From assembly GCA_033239125.1 (NCBI GenBank), contig BSWB01000005.1:21319447-21383446 (forward strand): a stretch of DNA of 64,000 nucleotides. The letters run 5' to 3'. This document shows positions 1 to 11,634 of the stretch, piece by piece. The translations under genes were made by a program, and so were the position numbers. How positions within the stretch are numbered: position 1 is the stretch's first letter; every line of letters starts with the position of its first letter. This DNA comes from Fagopyrum homotropicum. Lineage: Eukaryota; Streptophyta; Magnoliopsida; Caryophyllales; Polygonaceae. A model generated the notes under the pieces. It was given only the letters and a program-made list of their open reading frames with translations. It searched no databases and was not told the origin of the DNA.

Positions 1-1609
1 AATAACCGCTTATAATGTGAACCAAATTTTTGTTTACAATTGTCGTAACTATTTAAATAGTTTCATACATATTAAATTAGGGTGGACCAAGATAATCTGG
101 GGTCTACATGTTTGTATTTATCCATCACAATTCATTTTGATACCATGTTAAAGTTCGACAAGTATTGTTGATCAAAGGTTATTTGCTACAAAAACATTTG
201 TATGTTAGGTACAACCAAACACATAAAATCGGTAAATTTTAGTAGACCCAAAAAGATTTAGAATGTATTTAAAGCTTATTATTTTCAATAATAATAATGT
301 GAAAGTAAACGCACCCTAACAAACTCTATATAAAATTTAAGCTAATAAAATTTAGAAATGGATATTGTTTGGTAAAGAAGTTGACATTAGTAAATGGTTG
401 CATGCAGAATAGCTATAAATAAATAAATGGAAGAAGGAAGAAATAAAAATAAAAAAAAATAAAAAAAAATCCCCCAATAAAGAGGAAAAGGAAAAGGAAA
501 AGGAAAATGAGAATATAGAAAGCTTAACACGCAAGCGGGAAGGGAACAGCCTCCCGGAATAGATGATGCTGCGTCGGGCAAGGAAGCAAAGCGTGCTGTG
601 CTGTGCTTACTGCTTACCCTATGTTTCTTCTTTTTATTTATTTTTCGATTAAATTCCAAAATACGGTTGTAATTATATAAGGAAATTAGATTATTAAAAT
701 GACAGTATAGTCTCGGCCCTGTTGGGAAAGGGACAAGAGAGATGAGAGCATTGGCATCTCCTCCTAAACTCCAAAACTACCCCTCTTCACTTTATCATTA
801 AAAATATAATTGTTTTACAAAAATAAAATCCAGGTTACATAAATAATTCATTTTTTAATGTCACGTAAGATTTCGGTTGTCACGTTATCGTCAGAGTTAG
901 TAATTTTGTCGAAAAAGTAAGACATTATTTTTGGTAAATATGTTGATAGTTTATACCGCTCATAGTAATTTTCAAAGTTGGTATTCTTTTGGATTGAATG
1001 TTAGATAGTTGGTATTAATTTGAATTGTTTTTCCTTCAAACGAAAAACCCAGAGAAGAAGTTGATTGTTTCGGCTTTGCGAGGAAGATGAATTCACCTTC
1101 AACATCCACCGTAGCCGCTGAAGGTGAGAAGTTATATTCAACTTCGGGATACAACGTTGAATCTTGGCAAGTGAACACACTTGTGTATGATTGGGCGTGT
1201 GTTCATGTTATTAACCTTTTTGAAGGTTTCAATTTCTTATTCCATTGTTGGTAATCTGTAAGTCTAGTTTGTGATACATTAGCATTATTCTATGTTTATT
1301 AAACAATGATTAGTTTACGATAAGTTTTTTTTGTACGTTTATGATTAGTTTTCGTCTATTTAACGATTAATTTACAATTAGCTAATTAGTTTATGACTAG
1401 TTAACCATTAATTTACAATTAGTTAAAAATTATGTTTAGTTTCAAAGTAGTTTTGATATCGGTTTAGATCGTTGTGGAGCAAAAAGCCAGAGATACCGGC
1501 CTACGATTTCTACACGATGAGGCAATCGGCCATCAGGTAAGGACCAGAGTGTTGCCCAACCAACAAAGGATACTAATGCAACTACTCTCGAGGTTATACA
1601 TCATCCACT
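1..1609. other. AT-rich intergenic DNA, no gene seen
   Basis: No open frame here has homology that I recognise. There are poly-A and poly-T runs and a GAAAAG repeat near 480-505. Between about 1330 and 1440 the words TTAGTTTACAATTAG and close variants recur, which looks like a decayed short repeat. Confidence 0.6.
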
Positions 1610-1975
1610 TCTCCGCCAACTTAGGCAACTTTCCCACAACAATATCGGTTTGAGGACTCATCTCGACCCCTCTTCCTACTTCTCTCCCTGCTCATAGCCC
1701 CTCCTCTCTCGCTTCTCTGGAATCCTCACACTTGATCGTGCTTTTACACCCTCAACTGCCCCTATTCCTTCCGCTACATCCACCACTTCCCATGCCCCAT
1801 CACAACATCCTCTATCTATGCATCCACATCTTCACTTGCATCTACTCCTCCTCATACATCCACCTCCTCATTGTAGCTCCCACCACGACCCCACTCCTCA
1901 TACATCCACCTCCTCATTGTAGCTCCCACCACGACCCCACTCTATCATGCATCGATATCACTTGATGTCTAAACA
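1610..1975. repeat. Pyrimidine-rich stretch with a 46-bp tandem duplication
   Basis: The plus strand is strongly C/T-rich. A 46-bp unit containing CATACATCCACCTCCTCATT is present twice in a row, at about 1848-1893 and 1894-1939. The long open frame across it reflects the low-complexity composition and is not a credible gene. Confidence 0.75.
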
Positions 1976-2550
1976 TGGGTGCCCGTGGGTGCCAAATTTG
2001 TTTAACGGACTATGCCGACCACAAGGTTTTCTAGATATGGATGGACGAGGTATGTTTGTAAATTTGAAGTATGTAAATATATTGTTTGTTATTACTGTAA
2101 AAGCTAGGATTTTAAACTTCTAACCAATCATAATTAAGGTGGTTATATACCTAATCATCGACGATAACTAAGTCATAACTCGCGAACAATACGTAAATGA
2201 CGAATATAGATTTCACCGTTATGTTTCTAGTGTACTTGGGGAATTATGGGAAAGTTTTCAATTTCTTCTACATGAAATAATTTTTACCCTTCGATATTAT
2301 TTGAAGTATTTGGAAGTTTCAATCAACAAAGTTGTAATTGGAAGAAATGATCAAGACATCGAATAGTCCTAAATGTGAAGAAACATGGAGAGACAAAACG
2401 GCCAAAAAAGTCGTTATTCCATTTCTTAGAGGCTAAGAAAGACGGCTTAAGAATACTCATTTTTGAGAAAGTTGTGGGATAATTATCTTGGTAGTATTTC
2501 AGATTTATTATTACAATTTTCAAAAGTTTGGAGAAGAGGCTTAAACCGGC
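1976..2550. other. Intergenic DNA left of the hAT element
   Basis: No recognisable gene. Its right edge (2551-2558, GTCGTATC) is the left copy of the target duplication of the hAT element that follows. Confidence 0.5.
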
Positions 2551-2558
2551 GTCGTATC

Positions 2559-4307
2559 TAGGGGTGTAATACGAGCCGAACGAGCCGAGCACCTGGGTGT
2601 TCAGGCTCGGCTCGTTTAGAAACGAGCAGAGCCTGAAATTTTTTTACGAGCCTACGATCAGGCTCGGATTCATCTCGCGAGCTTTTTTGAAAGCTTGGGA
2701 TCGGGCTCGTGAAGCTCGTTTCTTACACGAGCCGAGCTCGGCTCGTGGGCTCGGGCTCGGGGGCTCGGGCTCGCGGAGCTCGTTCGGCTCGTTTGAGCTC
2801 GTCTATGATTCGAGAATAGGTTGGGTTATTTAATGGAGCATGAACATGTAACCTGTTGAACATGAAATTGTTGTCCGCTTACATTCAATCATTCAAACCG
2901 AATCAAACGTCTAATAACCCAAGTTTAAAACAAACGTGAAACAACAACACCGAACGAAATTAAAATAACAAAGACTTCAAGTGTTCAACACAACCAAAGT
3001 TACAAAGACTTAAAAGGCAAAAATGAACCCTTCAAGCTTCAATGAGTACTTCAAATCTATAAGCTTCATAATGCAAAAGTCAGACCCATCCTGTAAAAAT
3101 GCAATTCTACAACTAGATTAGAAACAATTCAAACAACCGAGTCATTCAATCAACATCAAAACCGAACCAAATTACAATAATCAATCATACCAAAGTAGTT
3201 CATGCTTTTTCATGCACAACATTGAATTTTAGACTTTTTGATACACAATCAGACAATAAAGAATTAGAATGGAGAATTAGAATAAGCACATACACACAAT
3301 GAGATTTCAATGGAGCTTTCTTCATATATACAGTATTTTTTGTTGATTAATCAAGGAGTACATGATGAGGTTGTTCTAAGCACATACACAGACAATGAAC
3401 ATAACACATACACACACAATCACACTAAACAGAGAGGAGGCGTCTAATTGTCTAAACAGAGGAGCCGTCTAAACAAATACACATTAAACAGGCTCGCACT
3501 CGATAAGGGTGACTCATGACTGTGTGATATTGTAAGTCTAAACAGGAGCCGTCTAAACATATACACACTAAACAGAGGAGGCATCTAAACAAAGGAGCCA
3601 CAAAGAGGCGTCTAACTGTCTAAGAGCCTAATCACTTAATCAAATTCAGATAGACAACGTACAATAGGCTCCAAGTGAAAAACAGACTCGAACTCGAAGT
3701 GGACAGTGGTTAGCCCGAAAGAGATAGAGACCGTACCTGAGGTCCTGAGGGGAGTGAGGGAAGTGGACAATGGTTAGCTCGCCTTGCTCAGAGTAGGAGT
3801 CAGACAAACCGCAACACACGAGCCCTAAATCAGACAAACAAGGATGACTCATGACTGTGTGAAGTCTGTAACGAGCCCTAATCCCAAACTCAAAGTCTCA
3901 GACAAAAGTTCAGAATGCGTACCTGAGGTCCTGAGGAGAGTGACTGAGTAACGGCCGGTGAGTCAAGGACGGTCTTCGTAGGCCGACGGCTACAGGTAGC
4001 GTCGAAGGTCACACCGTCGCCTTCGCTAATCGCTCAATAGAGAATAGAGATAGAGGGAGCCGTTGTGACTCTGTGGTCGAGGAGAGAAGAGTGTACGCAG
4101 TACATGACCAAAACCTAATTTCAATTTAGGGTAAAAATGTCATATTGGCATTTTTTTTAAAAAACGAGCTTCTACGAGCCGCTCGGGCTTGGGCTCGTGA
4201 CGAGCCCCAGATCAGGCTCGTATTCGGCTCGTTTTATAACATGAACGAGCCGAATACGAGCTTTTGGCGAGCCAAACCCGAGCGGCTCGTATCAAATTAC
4301 ACCCCTA
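2559..4307. mobile_element. Non-autonomous hAT element (1.75 kb)
   Basis: The element starts TAGGGGTGTAAT and ends with the inverted copy ATTACACCCCTA. It is flanked by a perfect 8-bp direct repeat GTCGTATC (2551-2558 and 4308-4315), the target-site length of the hAT superfamily. Both subterminal zones (2570-2800 and 4165-4290) are packed with GAGCTCG, GGCTCG and CGAGCC words in both orientations, as expected of transposase-binding arrays. The interior holds no transposase; it has short internal duplications (the phrase GTACCTGAGGTCCTGAGG occurs near 3734 and 3920, and GAGGAGCCGTCTAAAC-like phrases recur at 3440-3620). It would need a transposase supplied in trans. Confidence 0.9.
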
Positions 4308-4315
4308 GTCGTATC

Positions 4316-7300
4316 GGTGAAAGGATAATTATCGAGTTTGCTATAAAAAGCGGAAATTCATTTCCTTTCACGTTTTTCTCGTAAAACTTGTTATTTCTCT
4401 CTACCTTCAAATTTAGATATATTCTTCGTTAGTAATCCGAATTCAGTTCCGTTTGGGTTTTCGGATTCCTCTCTTCGTTTTCTTTCTCGTAGTATCAATG
4501 TTTTTTTTAATTTCCGATCAATATAATGGATGGACGTGCATACCTCTTCCATGGTTGGTTGTGCCGCCTAGATGCTGGTGGATTTGGTGGTGGTCAATTA
4601 TAGCCTTCGTCGTTGAGATTTTAAATTTTTTCCGTTCATCAATTGGGTTAGTAATTCACGAATAGTTTATGTATTCATTAGTTTTTTTTGTATTGTGATT
4701 TGATATAAAGTGACCTTAGGTTTGTCAAAATGGATAAATAAAAATTTAATTATGCTCATTAAATTGTTATGTTGATCTTAGGTTGTTTCCATGTCAAGAT
4801 TTGATAACAGGTGACTCGGAAATTGCCTTCAGGCAATTTGAAACTTGAAAGAAGTTCAACAAAATATAAATCTCTCAAGCACAAACATTGTCTGCATGTA
4901 AGTGTGAACACTTACTTGTTTGAACTTCTTTCGAGTAAGTCGCTTGAAAGTGAGTCTTTTTACTGCATGCGTGCATCCGCATAAATGTGATATTTTCAAG
5001 TTGATGTTTTAGTACAGTTGTGTTAATTGTTGTATTTTGATGTGTCGTTTTTGGATATGTACTATAACTACATGTATGGTCTTTTCACGTAAATATTTCT
5101 AAATAACATGTCGTATGTTTTCTTTATTTCACATTGCGTCTTGTTCAAAGATCCTATTTGTGTAGTTGTTGTCATACTAACTCATAAGACTCATTGTGCG
5201 TTCCTTAATCTAGTTTTGGATTATTAAAACCCATGTCGTTACAATTCGTTATTTTTGTTTATCATTTGTTTATTCAAAATGAAATATGTCACAAGGGTTA
5301 GTATAATAGCCCGAGTTGTTAATAACAAAAACACCACTATGTTAAGGACCGCACAATAAGGCTTTTTAGTTAGTCTGTCAACAACTTTACTAGGAGTTTG
5401 CAACAAGAAGCATGGTGAAATAGTTAAAAAAATATTAACATGTTTAGAAAACCATTTGCATAAAAAATTATACATGTAGTTAGAACAAATATTCAATAAC
5501 ATGGTGGATGAACAATTGTACTAAAACACCATCTTAAAAACAATATGCTATACACATGCAACAAAAAGACTTGCTTGCAAGCAACTATATCAAAACAATT
5601 GCAAACCAACACTTGTGTCAATTGCCTCAGCTAACCACGCTTGCATTGCAACATCTCTATTATCGGTATTACCTAAAAATAATCGAATTAAAACCATTAG
5701 CTTCCGATAATAATATATCAACTAGAGATCATATCATCATGTCACATATATTTAAATATTGCAACATGCTTATATGATAACATTATGCTTTAACAACCCA
5801 TAATAAGTCTGGCGTAATTGCCTTATAATCGTTCCAGTTCGGGTGTGAGCTTCACCCTTACTCAAATTAGGTCAATTCAAACATTTGCTCTTATGGTCCC
5901 GACCAGGCTGATCAACGTCTCCAATAATTGCTTACTTAAAAGATGAGTATAATTTCACCTGTCAACCGCATGATCATATTAATACATGTTACTGCATGCA
6001 TTTACCATTTTAATTAATTGAGATACCCAATTACCTATTATGCACAACATCATTGTTTAATCAACTAACTTTGGATAAATGCAGTGTTATACACATGCTA
6101 GTAACTCGGGCTTTGACCGAGTCCAACATTCACTACTTTGCTAGCAATTTGGCTACTGGTTAAGCCAAATGCATTGGCTTATGCTAGTGATCAGTGACCT
6201 AGTCAATGACCAAGCCCGCCATCACCGTTGTTTCTAGCGATATGATTAATTGTTAATCCCAACGTCATTTTGCTAATGACCAATGAATAGATATTGCTCG
6301 CAATTAAAGATTTTACATGTTCTTGAACTTTACATGTTGCCATTATAATCATGCAACACAATACCGTGTTTCAATAGGCTAACACATCATTCATATTAAG
6401 ATGATTTATATACCATGCATCATCATTTTAATCATTAATCACATTAAACATGATTTACACATAACGCAACATCATGCTCATTATTAGCACATCAAACATG
6501 ATTTTCACTTTTAACACATCACAATGCATAAACATTCACATGCCAACACAAAAGGATATAAATTTCTTAGGCACGGATTTTTGCAAATTGAAGCTAAGTA
6601 AGTCATAAGACTTGCCTAGATACGCTTACTAAATCAATTTGTGTAGTTGATCTGTAGTCTTAATGACACTGGTCAAGATTATTGTATTTCTCAAATTAGA
6701 CTTTCACTTTTAGAATCACTTAAAACTTTTCATATAATTTAATTAATTTATGACTTTTTATAATCTTAATTTAATTAATTATTTAATTAATTTACTTTTA
6801 ATTGCATAATAGTTTACATGAGGACAATTTCTAAACCTCCTATTATCGGATCATAAGATTTAGTTGAAAAAGAAAAAAAAAGAAAAGAAAGGACACCAAG
6901 TATTCAACAAATAATTTAAAAACGAATATTTAACATATTTAATTTTATAAAATATTAAATAATTTAATAATTTTAGAAAAATGGTACTTAATACAAATTC
7001 GACCACTACTCATAATAGTTATCTTAAATGGTTATTTAAAGGCATGAAGGCGGAATGCCCCATAAATTCCGCAGTCCAAATTCCTTTCATTATGGTATTT
7101 GGTTCTTATCTTTCAAAATTGTAATCATTGCCTTAAAACCTAATGTAATTTGTTTAACACTTATGATTTTGCAAGAGTAAAAGGGGTAAGTAGGTAAATA
7201 TTGTATCAATGTAGAATCATTAGGCAATTTTGTATCAATGAGTAGAGAATAAGCCCCTCCCAATTTTCTAAAAAAGATAAATTACTCAATAATTGAATAT

Positions 7301-7430
7301 CTTTCCAAAATTAATAAGATCCTCTCTCTCATAATTATTTTGATGGTTTTGTAATTAAATAAGGAAAAAGATATTTGTTTTCTATAATTAAGGAGACAGT
7401 TTCTCCATATCTCTATTTCTTTCAACGTGC
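4316..7430. other. AT-rich intergenic DNA, no gene seen
   Basis: About 3.1 kb without a recognisable protein or RNA gene. Open frames are short and lack domain signatures. The TAATTAATTTA-rich segment at about 6720-6800 is low complexity. Confidence 0.5.
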
Positions 7431-7819
7431 GTCCCAAATCAAGATCGTGAAAGATTTGAGGGGAGTGACCACCATTTTTCACAGAGAAGCTTTCATCGTC
7501 GTCAAACATCGTTGATATTGTGCAGTTGTATGGAATTCAGTTTATGAATTTACAGAAATCGATTGTGTTTGTGTTTAACTGGCGGGATACGGTTACTGGG
7601 CATTTTGACGAAGAGTTCATTACAGTTGACGATCGGTTTCTGCAATCTGCTTCAATTTGGCGTCCCAAATCATTGATTGTTGTTTTTTTGCGTCCAGATC
7701 TATAAGGTGAGTTTTGTATTTCATATTATGTATCACGATACAGGTTGTTGTTCAACCTTTTCTCCGTTTTTTTCATGAGTGGAGTCGGTACTGTATTTGT
7801 GTGCCATCGTCTTTGTAAT

Positions 7820-8210
7820 TAGATTTGTTCTGTCTGTGAAAATTATGTACAGATTTGTGCTGTCTGTAAAAATTATGTACAGATTTGTGCTGTTTGTGAA
7901 AATTATGTACATAATTTGTATCCTATGAAAGATTTAGGGAAAAATGAATTTATGTACGAAATGATAAGTCCAGAAAAATTCATGTACATTAATGTAGGCA
8001 GTTCTATTGTCGACGAAGAAGGATTTAGGGAAAAATGAATTCATGTACATTAATGTAGAAAATTATGTGCAGATTTATGTTGTTTGTGAAAATTATGTAC
8101 ATATTTGTGTTGTCTGTGAAAATTATGTACAGAATTTGTGCTCCGATTTATGCTCAGAAACCGTATCTCGGAAAATTTATGTACAGATTTATGCTCTGAT
8201 TGCAGGTTGA
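7820..8210. repeat. Short tandem and interspersed repeat around ATTATGTACAGATTTGTGCT
   Basis: A unit of about 30 bp (AAAATTATGTACAGATTTGTGCTGTCTGTG type) occurs about three times at 7838-7920 and again at 8055-8200. A second phrase (GATTTAGGGAAAAATGAATT) is repeated at 7930 and 8021. Short frames on both strands merely translate the repeat. No function is apparent. Confidence 0.7.
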
Positions 8211-8505
8211 AGACGAAGAAGACCAGTGTTGTTGGAGTTGCATATGAAGAATCTCCACGAAAACAATGGCGTTTTTTTCCGGAAGTAGTTGAGAGTGAAA
8301 GTTGAAGAGACGAATCCTGTATTTTCATTTATTATTCAGTTGCCTTTTAAATATGTTTTATCTTTTTATTTTTTGACACTTATGTGAATGGTTTACCTAA
8401 AAGCCCTTAAATAGAATCCCTAATTTCAGCAATTTTCTATTTCATTTACTTTTATTTTTTGGCTACAATAAGGGCTTTTCTACACCAATTTTCTCATTTT
8501 GCAAT

Positions 8506-8640
8506 TGTTAAAGTATGAGTCTAGTATATTCGGCTATATATTGAGCTTATCCCTTATTTGTTAGTTTACCATTTTGCCCCTTTATATTTGTCTATATAAA
8601 CAATATTTGATCAATGAAATAAGCAAGGATTCAATTCACA
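8506..8640 (+). repeat. Left LTR of the TRIM-like element
   Basis: Starts TGTTAAAGTATGAG and ends CAATTCACA. It contains a TATATAAACAATATTTGATC promoter-like segment shared with the right LTR. Confidence 0.8.
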
Positions 8641-8834
8641 ATTCCCGATATGGTATCAATTGCGCTATCACCACCGCCGGTGATGGCGGCGGCTATCACA
8701 CAAAGCTACAGGTGCCCTAGAGCCGACTCTACCGACATGTTATTATCGTCATCCTAACAAACAAAGACTAAAGAAGAGAGGAGGGTCCGTCAAGTCATCA
8801 TTTCATCCCTCCGTATCAACTCCCTAAGACGGTA

Positions 8835-9310
8835 GTATACATGCGTCCTCAAACCCAAAACCTACTCTAGGGCGCTAATCTACTTGTGTCATAAGGCCCA
8901 AAACCTCTCCTTCGGACGTTGACTAATATCCTGCGTCTTAGAGCCCAAAACCTACCCTACAACGCTAATCAACATATGCCGTACGGCCCAAAACATACCC
9001 TATTAGGACCCAAAACCTACCTTGAGACGCTAATCTACATGTGTCCTAGGACCCAAAGCCTACCCTAGGACGATAATCTACATGCGTCCTAGGGCCCATA
9101 ACCGACCCTAGGATGCTAACTAGTCTATTTACGTCTTAGAGCCCAAAACCTATCCTAGAACGTTAATCTACATGCGTCCTAGAGCTCATAACCTACCGTA
9201 GAATACTAACTAGTCTATCTGCCTCTTAGAGCCCAAAACCTACCCTAGAACGCTAATCAACCTGTGTCCCAGAGCCCAAAACCTACCCTATGGGGTTAAT
9301 CAACTTGCAT
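8835..9310 (+). repeat. Tandem array of about 43-bp units inside the TRIM-like element
   Basis: About ten to eleven degenerate units follow the pattern GCGTCCTAGAGCCCAAAACC then TACCCTAGAACGCTAATC. Units vary from about 40 to 60 bp and differ at many positions, so the array is old. It makes up most of the element interior. Confidence 0.85.
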
Positions 9311-9508
9311 CCAAGGGCCAATCTGCCGACTCCATATTGACGTCAACAAAACAAAGATCAATGAAGGAAGTCTTGCATCTCCTCACTCCAACAACAATTT
9401 TTGTGATCAAGACTCAAATGCAAGTAATGAGGAGCGTCAAATACCAAAAATCTTAAAGTTTCTACTCCTCAAGTTGGACTTGTTGAATCACAACTCCAAC
9501 TTGAGGGG

Positions 9509-9643
9509 TGTTAAAGTCTGGACCTAGTATATTGGGTCATATATTGGGCTTATCTCTTGTTTATTAGTTTACCATTTTGTCCGTTTATATTTGTATATAT
9601 AAATAATATTTAATCAATAAAATAAACAAATCTTTATTTCACA
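9509..9643 (+). repeat. Right LTR of the TRIM-like element
   Basis: Same length and ends as the left LTR (starts TGTTAAAG, ends TTTCACA). It lies directly after a purine-rich tract. Confidence 0.8.
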
Positions 9644-9714
9644 AATCTCCACAACAATGAAAAGATTTTGAGAATTATATAGAAATAATTTCTTATTTGA
9701 ATTGAACATTTCTC

Positions 9715-9757
9715 GTGTGTGAGCGCGTGCGTGTGCCCGCGTATGTGTGTGCGTGTG
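9715..9757. repeat. GT-rich microsatellite, left part of the Element 1 target
   Basis: GCGTGCGTGTG-type repeat. The same kind of repeat continues at 16910-16956 on the other side of Element 1, so the retrotransposon split one microsatellite. Confidence 0.8.
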
Positions 9758-11510
9758 TGATAGCATGCATTATAGTCTATATTTTGGGAATTGTTTAGAC
9801 ATTTTATCTTCAATAATCTGTATGTATGGATGTATAATATGTGATTATATTGTTGTTTCATCTATCTTTGCGGGAATCAAGGTCTACACATAGTTTCGTT
9901 GTAATTGTAGGTAAAATGGCACGTTTTGGACTAAAATGGAGCTAAGGAGCTAAGGAGTCATTGGAGCTACATTCTGGAGCTTAAAGAAGAGCTCAGGAAG
10001 CATGGAAATGATGAAGAAGATTTACTTTGGACCAGATTTGAGAGATTTCACATTCAGTCAAGATTCACCTCGGTCAGCTACAGTGTCACCTCGACCGATG
10101 TGATCTTGAGGAGTGTCCCGACCGAGACGAACACCCTGCCGCCGGCGAGATCCATATTTTTGGCTGAGATCTTTTATTTTTGGAAAGAAGATATCATATA
10201 TATTTGGGCTGGATTTCTAGAAGGAAGATATTATTTTTGGGAGATCTATTTTAAAGATATGGATATATTTTATTGGAAATTATCTTTTTAAGATATTATT
10301 ATCTTTGGAAGATAATTCTCCTATATAAAGGGTTGGATTTTTCACAATTCAGCCATCATCTACACACCCGATTAGGGAGATTTCTGGAGTATTTTCTGAA
10401 GGTTTGAAGGAAGGATTGAAGTTGAAGGAAGGAAGACTTCATAGTTTGGAGTTAGCTTTTGAGGGAGTTTTGTAAGACTTTCTTAGATTCCCTTTTGGTT
10501 TGTTGTCTTAGCTGATTTGTGATTTGAGAAACGCTGATTTGTTGTTATTTGATTCAGTTATGGAGACCTTTTTCTTAAGGTTTTCTTGTTCGAATCTTGA
10601 TTCCTTTTCCATATATTTGATTATTGTTATCATGATGATTGTCGGCTAAGTTTCTTATGCGATTCTAGGGTGATTGGATGAAAGTTGTGGGAAAGACGAT
10701 GATAGAATGATCTTAATCCCAGCAGGACCCTAAAAGCTCGAGTCTTTAAACCTTAACCCTAGAACACCTTGCTCAGTCAATGAACATCTCGGCCGGGGTG
10801 GAACTTGACTGAACGAGGTGAACCTTTCTTGAACCTATTCTGAAGTTAAGTGTTTAAGTTTGCCAAATCCTATCCTTATTACACCTTTTCTGGTTCTATG
10901 CAAGCCTAGGATGAGACTTACTCGGTGATTCCTTTGTTTGTTTACCCAAGATCATGAGTGTAGGTAATAAAGGTTTATCCTTTATTGGGGTTTGAGTGTG
11001 CCTTCATCCCATCTTTGTGAGTTAGCCTAAGACTTACCCGGTAAAGGTTGATTCTATTCCCTTGGGTGGTGTGTTGGTTTGAGATTATAATTCCTTTCCT
11101 TAGTACCTTGAGACTTACCGGGTGATAGGAGCTTTGGTTTGGGATAGTGAGTGAGACTTACCCGATAATCTATTCCCACCTTAGAAACACCTTCCCTTTG
11201 CAAACCTCAACTTTGCCCGCGTTATCCCTTGAGATCTTGAGTCGGAACCACAACTAGATGTTTTAATCCCTAGAATCCGCATTTCCCCTTACTTGACTTT
11301 TATATCATCTTTGATTGCTTTAATTGCTTTTGGTTAATTGCAATACTTGAAAACCGATTATGTGCTATGTTTCACCTAAGTCCATGTGATCGACCCTGGA
11401 ATTCTTGCTTTTTATTACAATTGACTCGTACACTGCGGGTTCACATATTTGTTCAAGCATACTTCTTGGGTTATAAATTTAAAGCTTGCACACACCTTTT
11501 GGAGCAAAAA
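9758..11510 (+). repeat. Element 1 left LTR
   Basis: Begins TGATAGCATGCATTATAG. It contains a TATA box (TATATAAAG, 10322-10330), a near-palindrome cluster upstream of it (10066-10129), a second cluster in the transcribed part (10785-10823) and four copies of the GAGACTTACCCGGTGAT word (10913, 11028, 11110, 11153). CGTACACTGCGGGTTC near 11429 is a conserved box close to the LTR end and is shared with Elements 2 and 4. Confidence 0.9.
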
Positions 11511-11516
11511 AGTTTT

Positions 11517-11534
11517 TGGCGCCGTTGCCGGGGA
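11517..11534 (+). promoter_or_regulatory. Primer binding site, tRNA-Asp type
   Basis: TGGCGCCGTTGCCGGGGA is complementary to the 3' end of plant tRNA-Asp, the usual primer of Athila elements. It lies 6 bases after the LTR end. Confidence 0.9.
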
Positions 11535-11634
11535 CTTGGTCTAGACCAAGCCGGTTTCGGCTGTCTTTCGGGGCTATTGCCCTTGTTGCATTTGGCTACT
11601 CTTTCTATGAGTTTTGTAGCTTTCAGGATTTCCG

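Larger units (their letters stand above)
8506..9643 (+). mobile_element. Very small LTR retrotransposon (TRIM-like)
   Basis: Two direct repeats of 135 bp bound about 870 bp of interior. Each begins TGTTAAAG and ends TTCACA, and they are alike but clearly diverged. Ten bases after the left LTR lies TGGTATCA (8651-8658), the primer site for initiator tRNA-Met. A purine-rich run (ACTTGAGGGG) directly precedes the right LTR. There is no coding capacity. Size, very short LTRs and iMet primer fit a TRIM. No clean target duplication was found, so the insertion is probably old. Confidence 0.8.

Noticed and set aside
1732..1965. 77-codon frame rich in His, Pro and Leu
   Set aside because: Translation of a pyrimidine-rich tandem duplication.
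8835..9310. CRISPR-like repeat array
   Set aside because: Units are degenerate and contiguous without unique spacers, in a plant retroelement.
10100..10291. Short frame repeated at 15383-15679
   Set aside because: It is the same part of the two LTRs of Element 1 and is upstream of the TATA box.
11517..11534. Possible tRNA-Asp gene
   Set aside because: Only the 18-nt complement of the tRNA 3' end is present; it is a primer site, not a tRNA gene.
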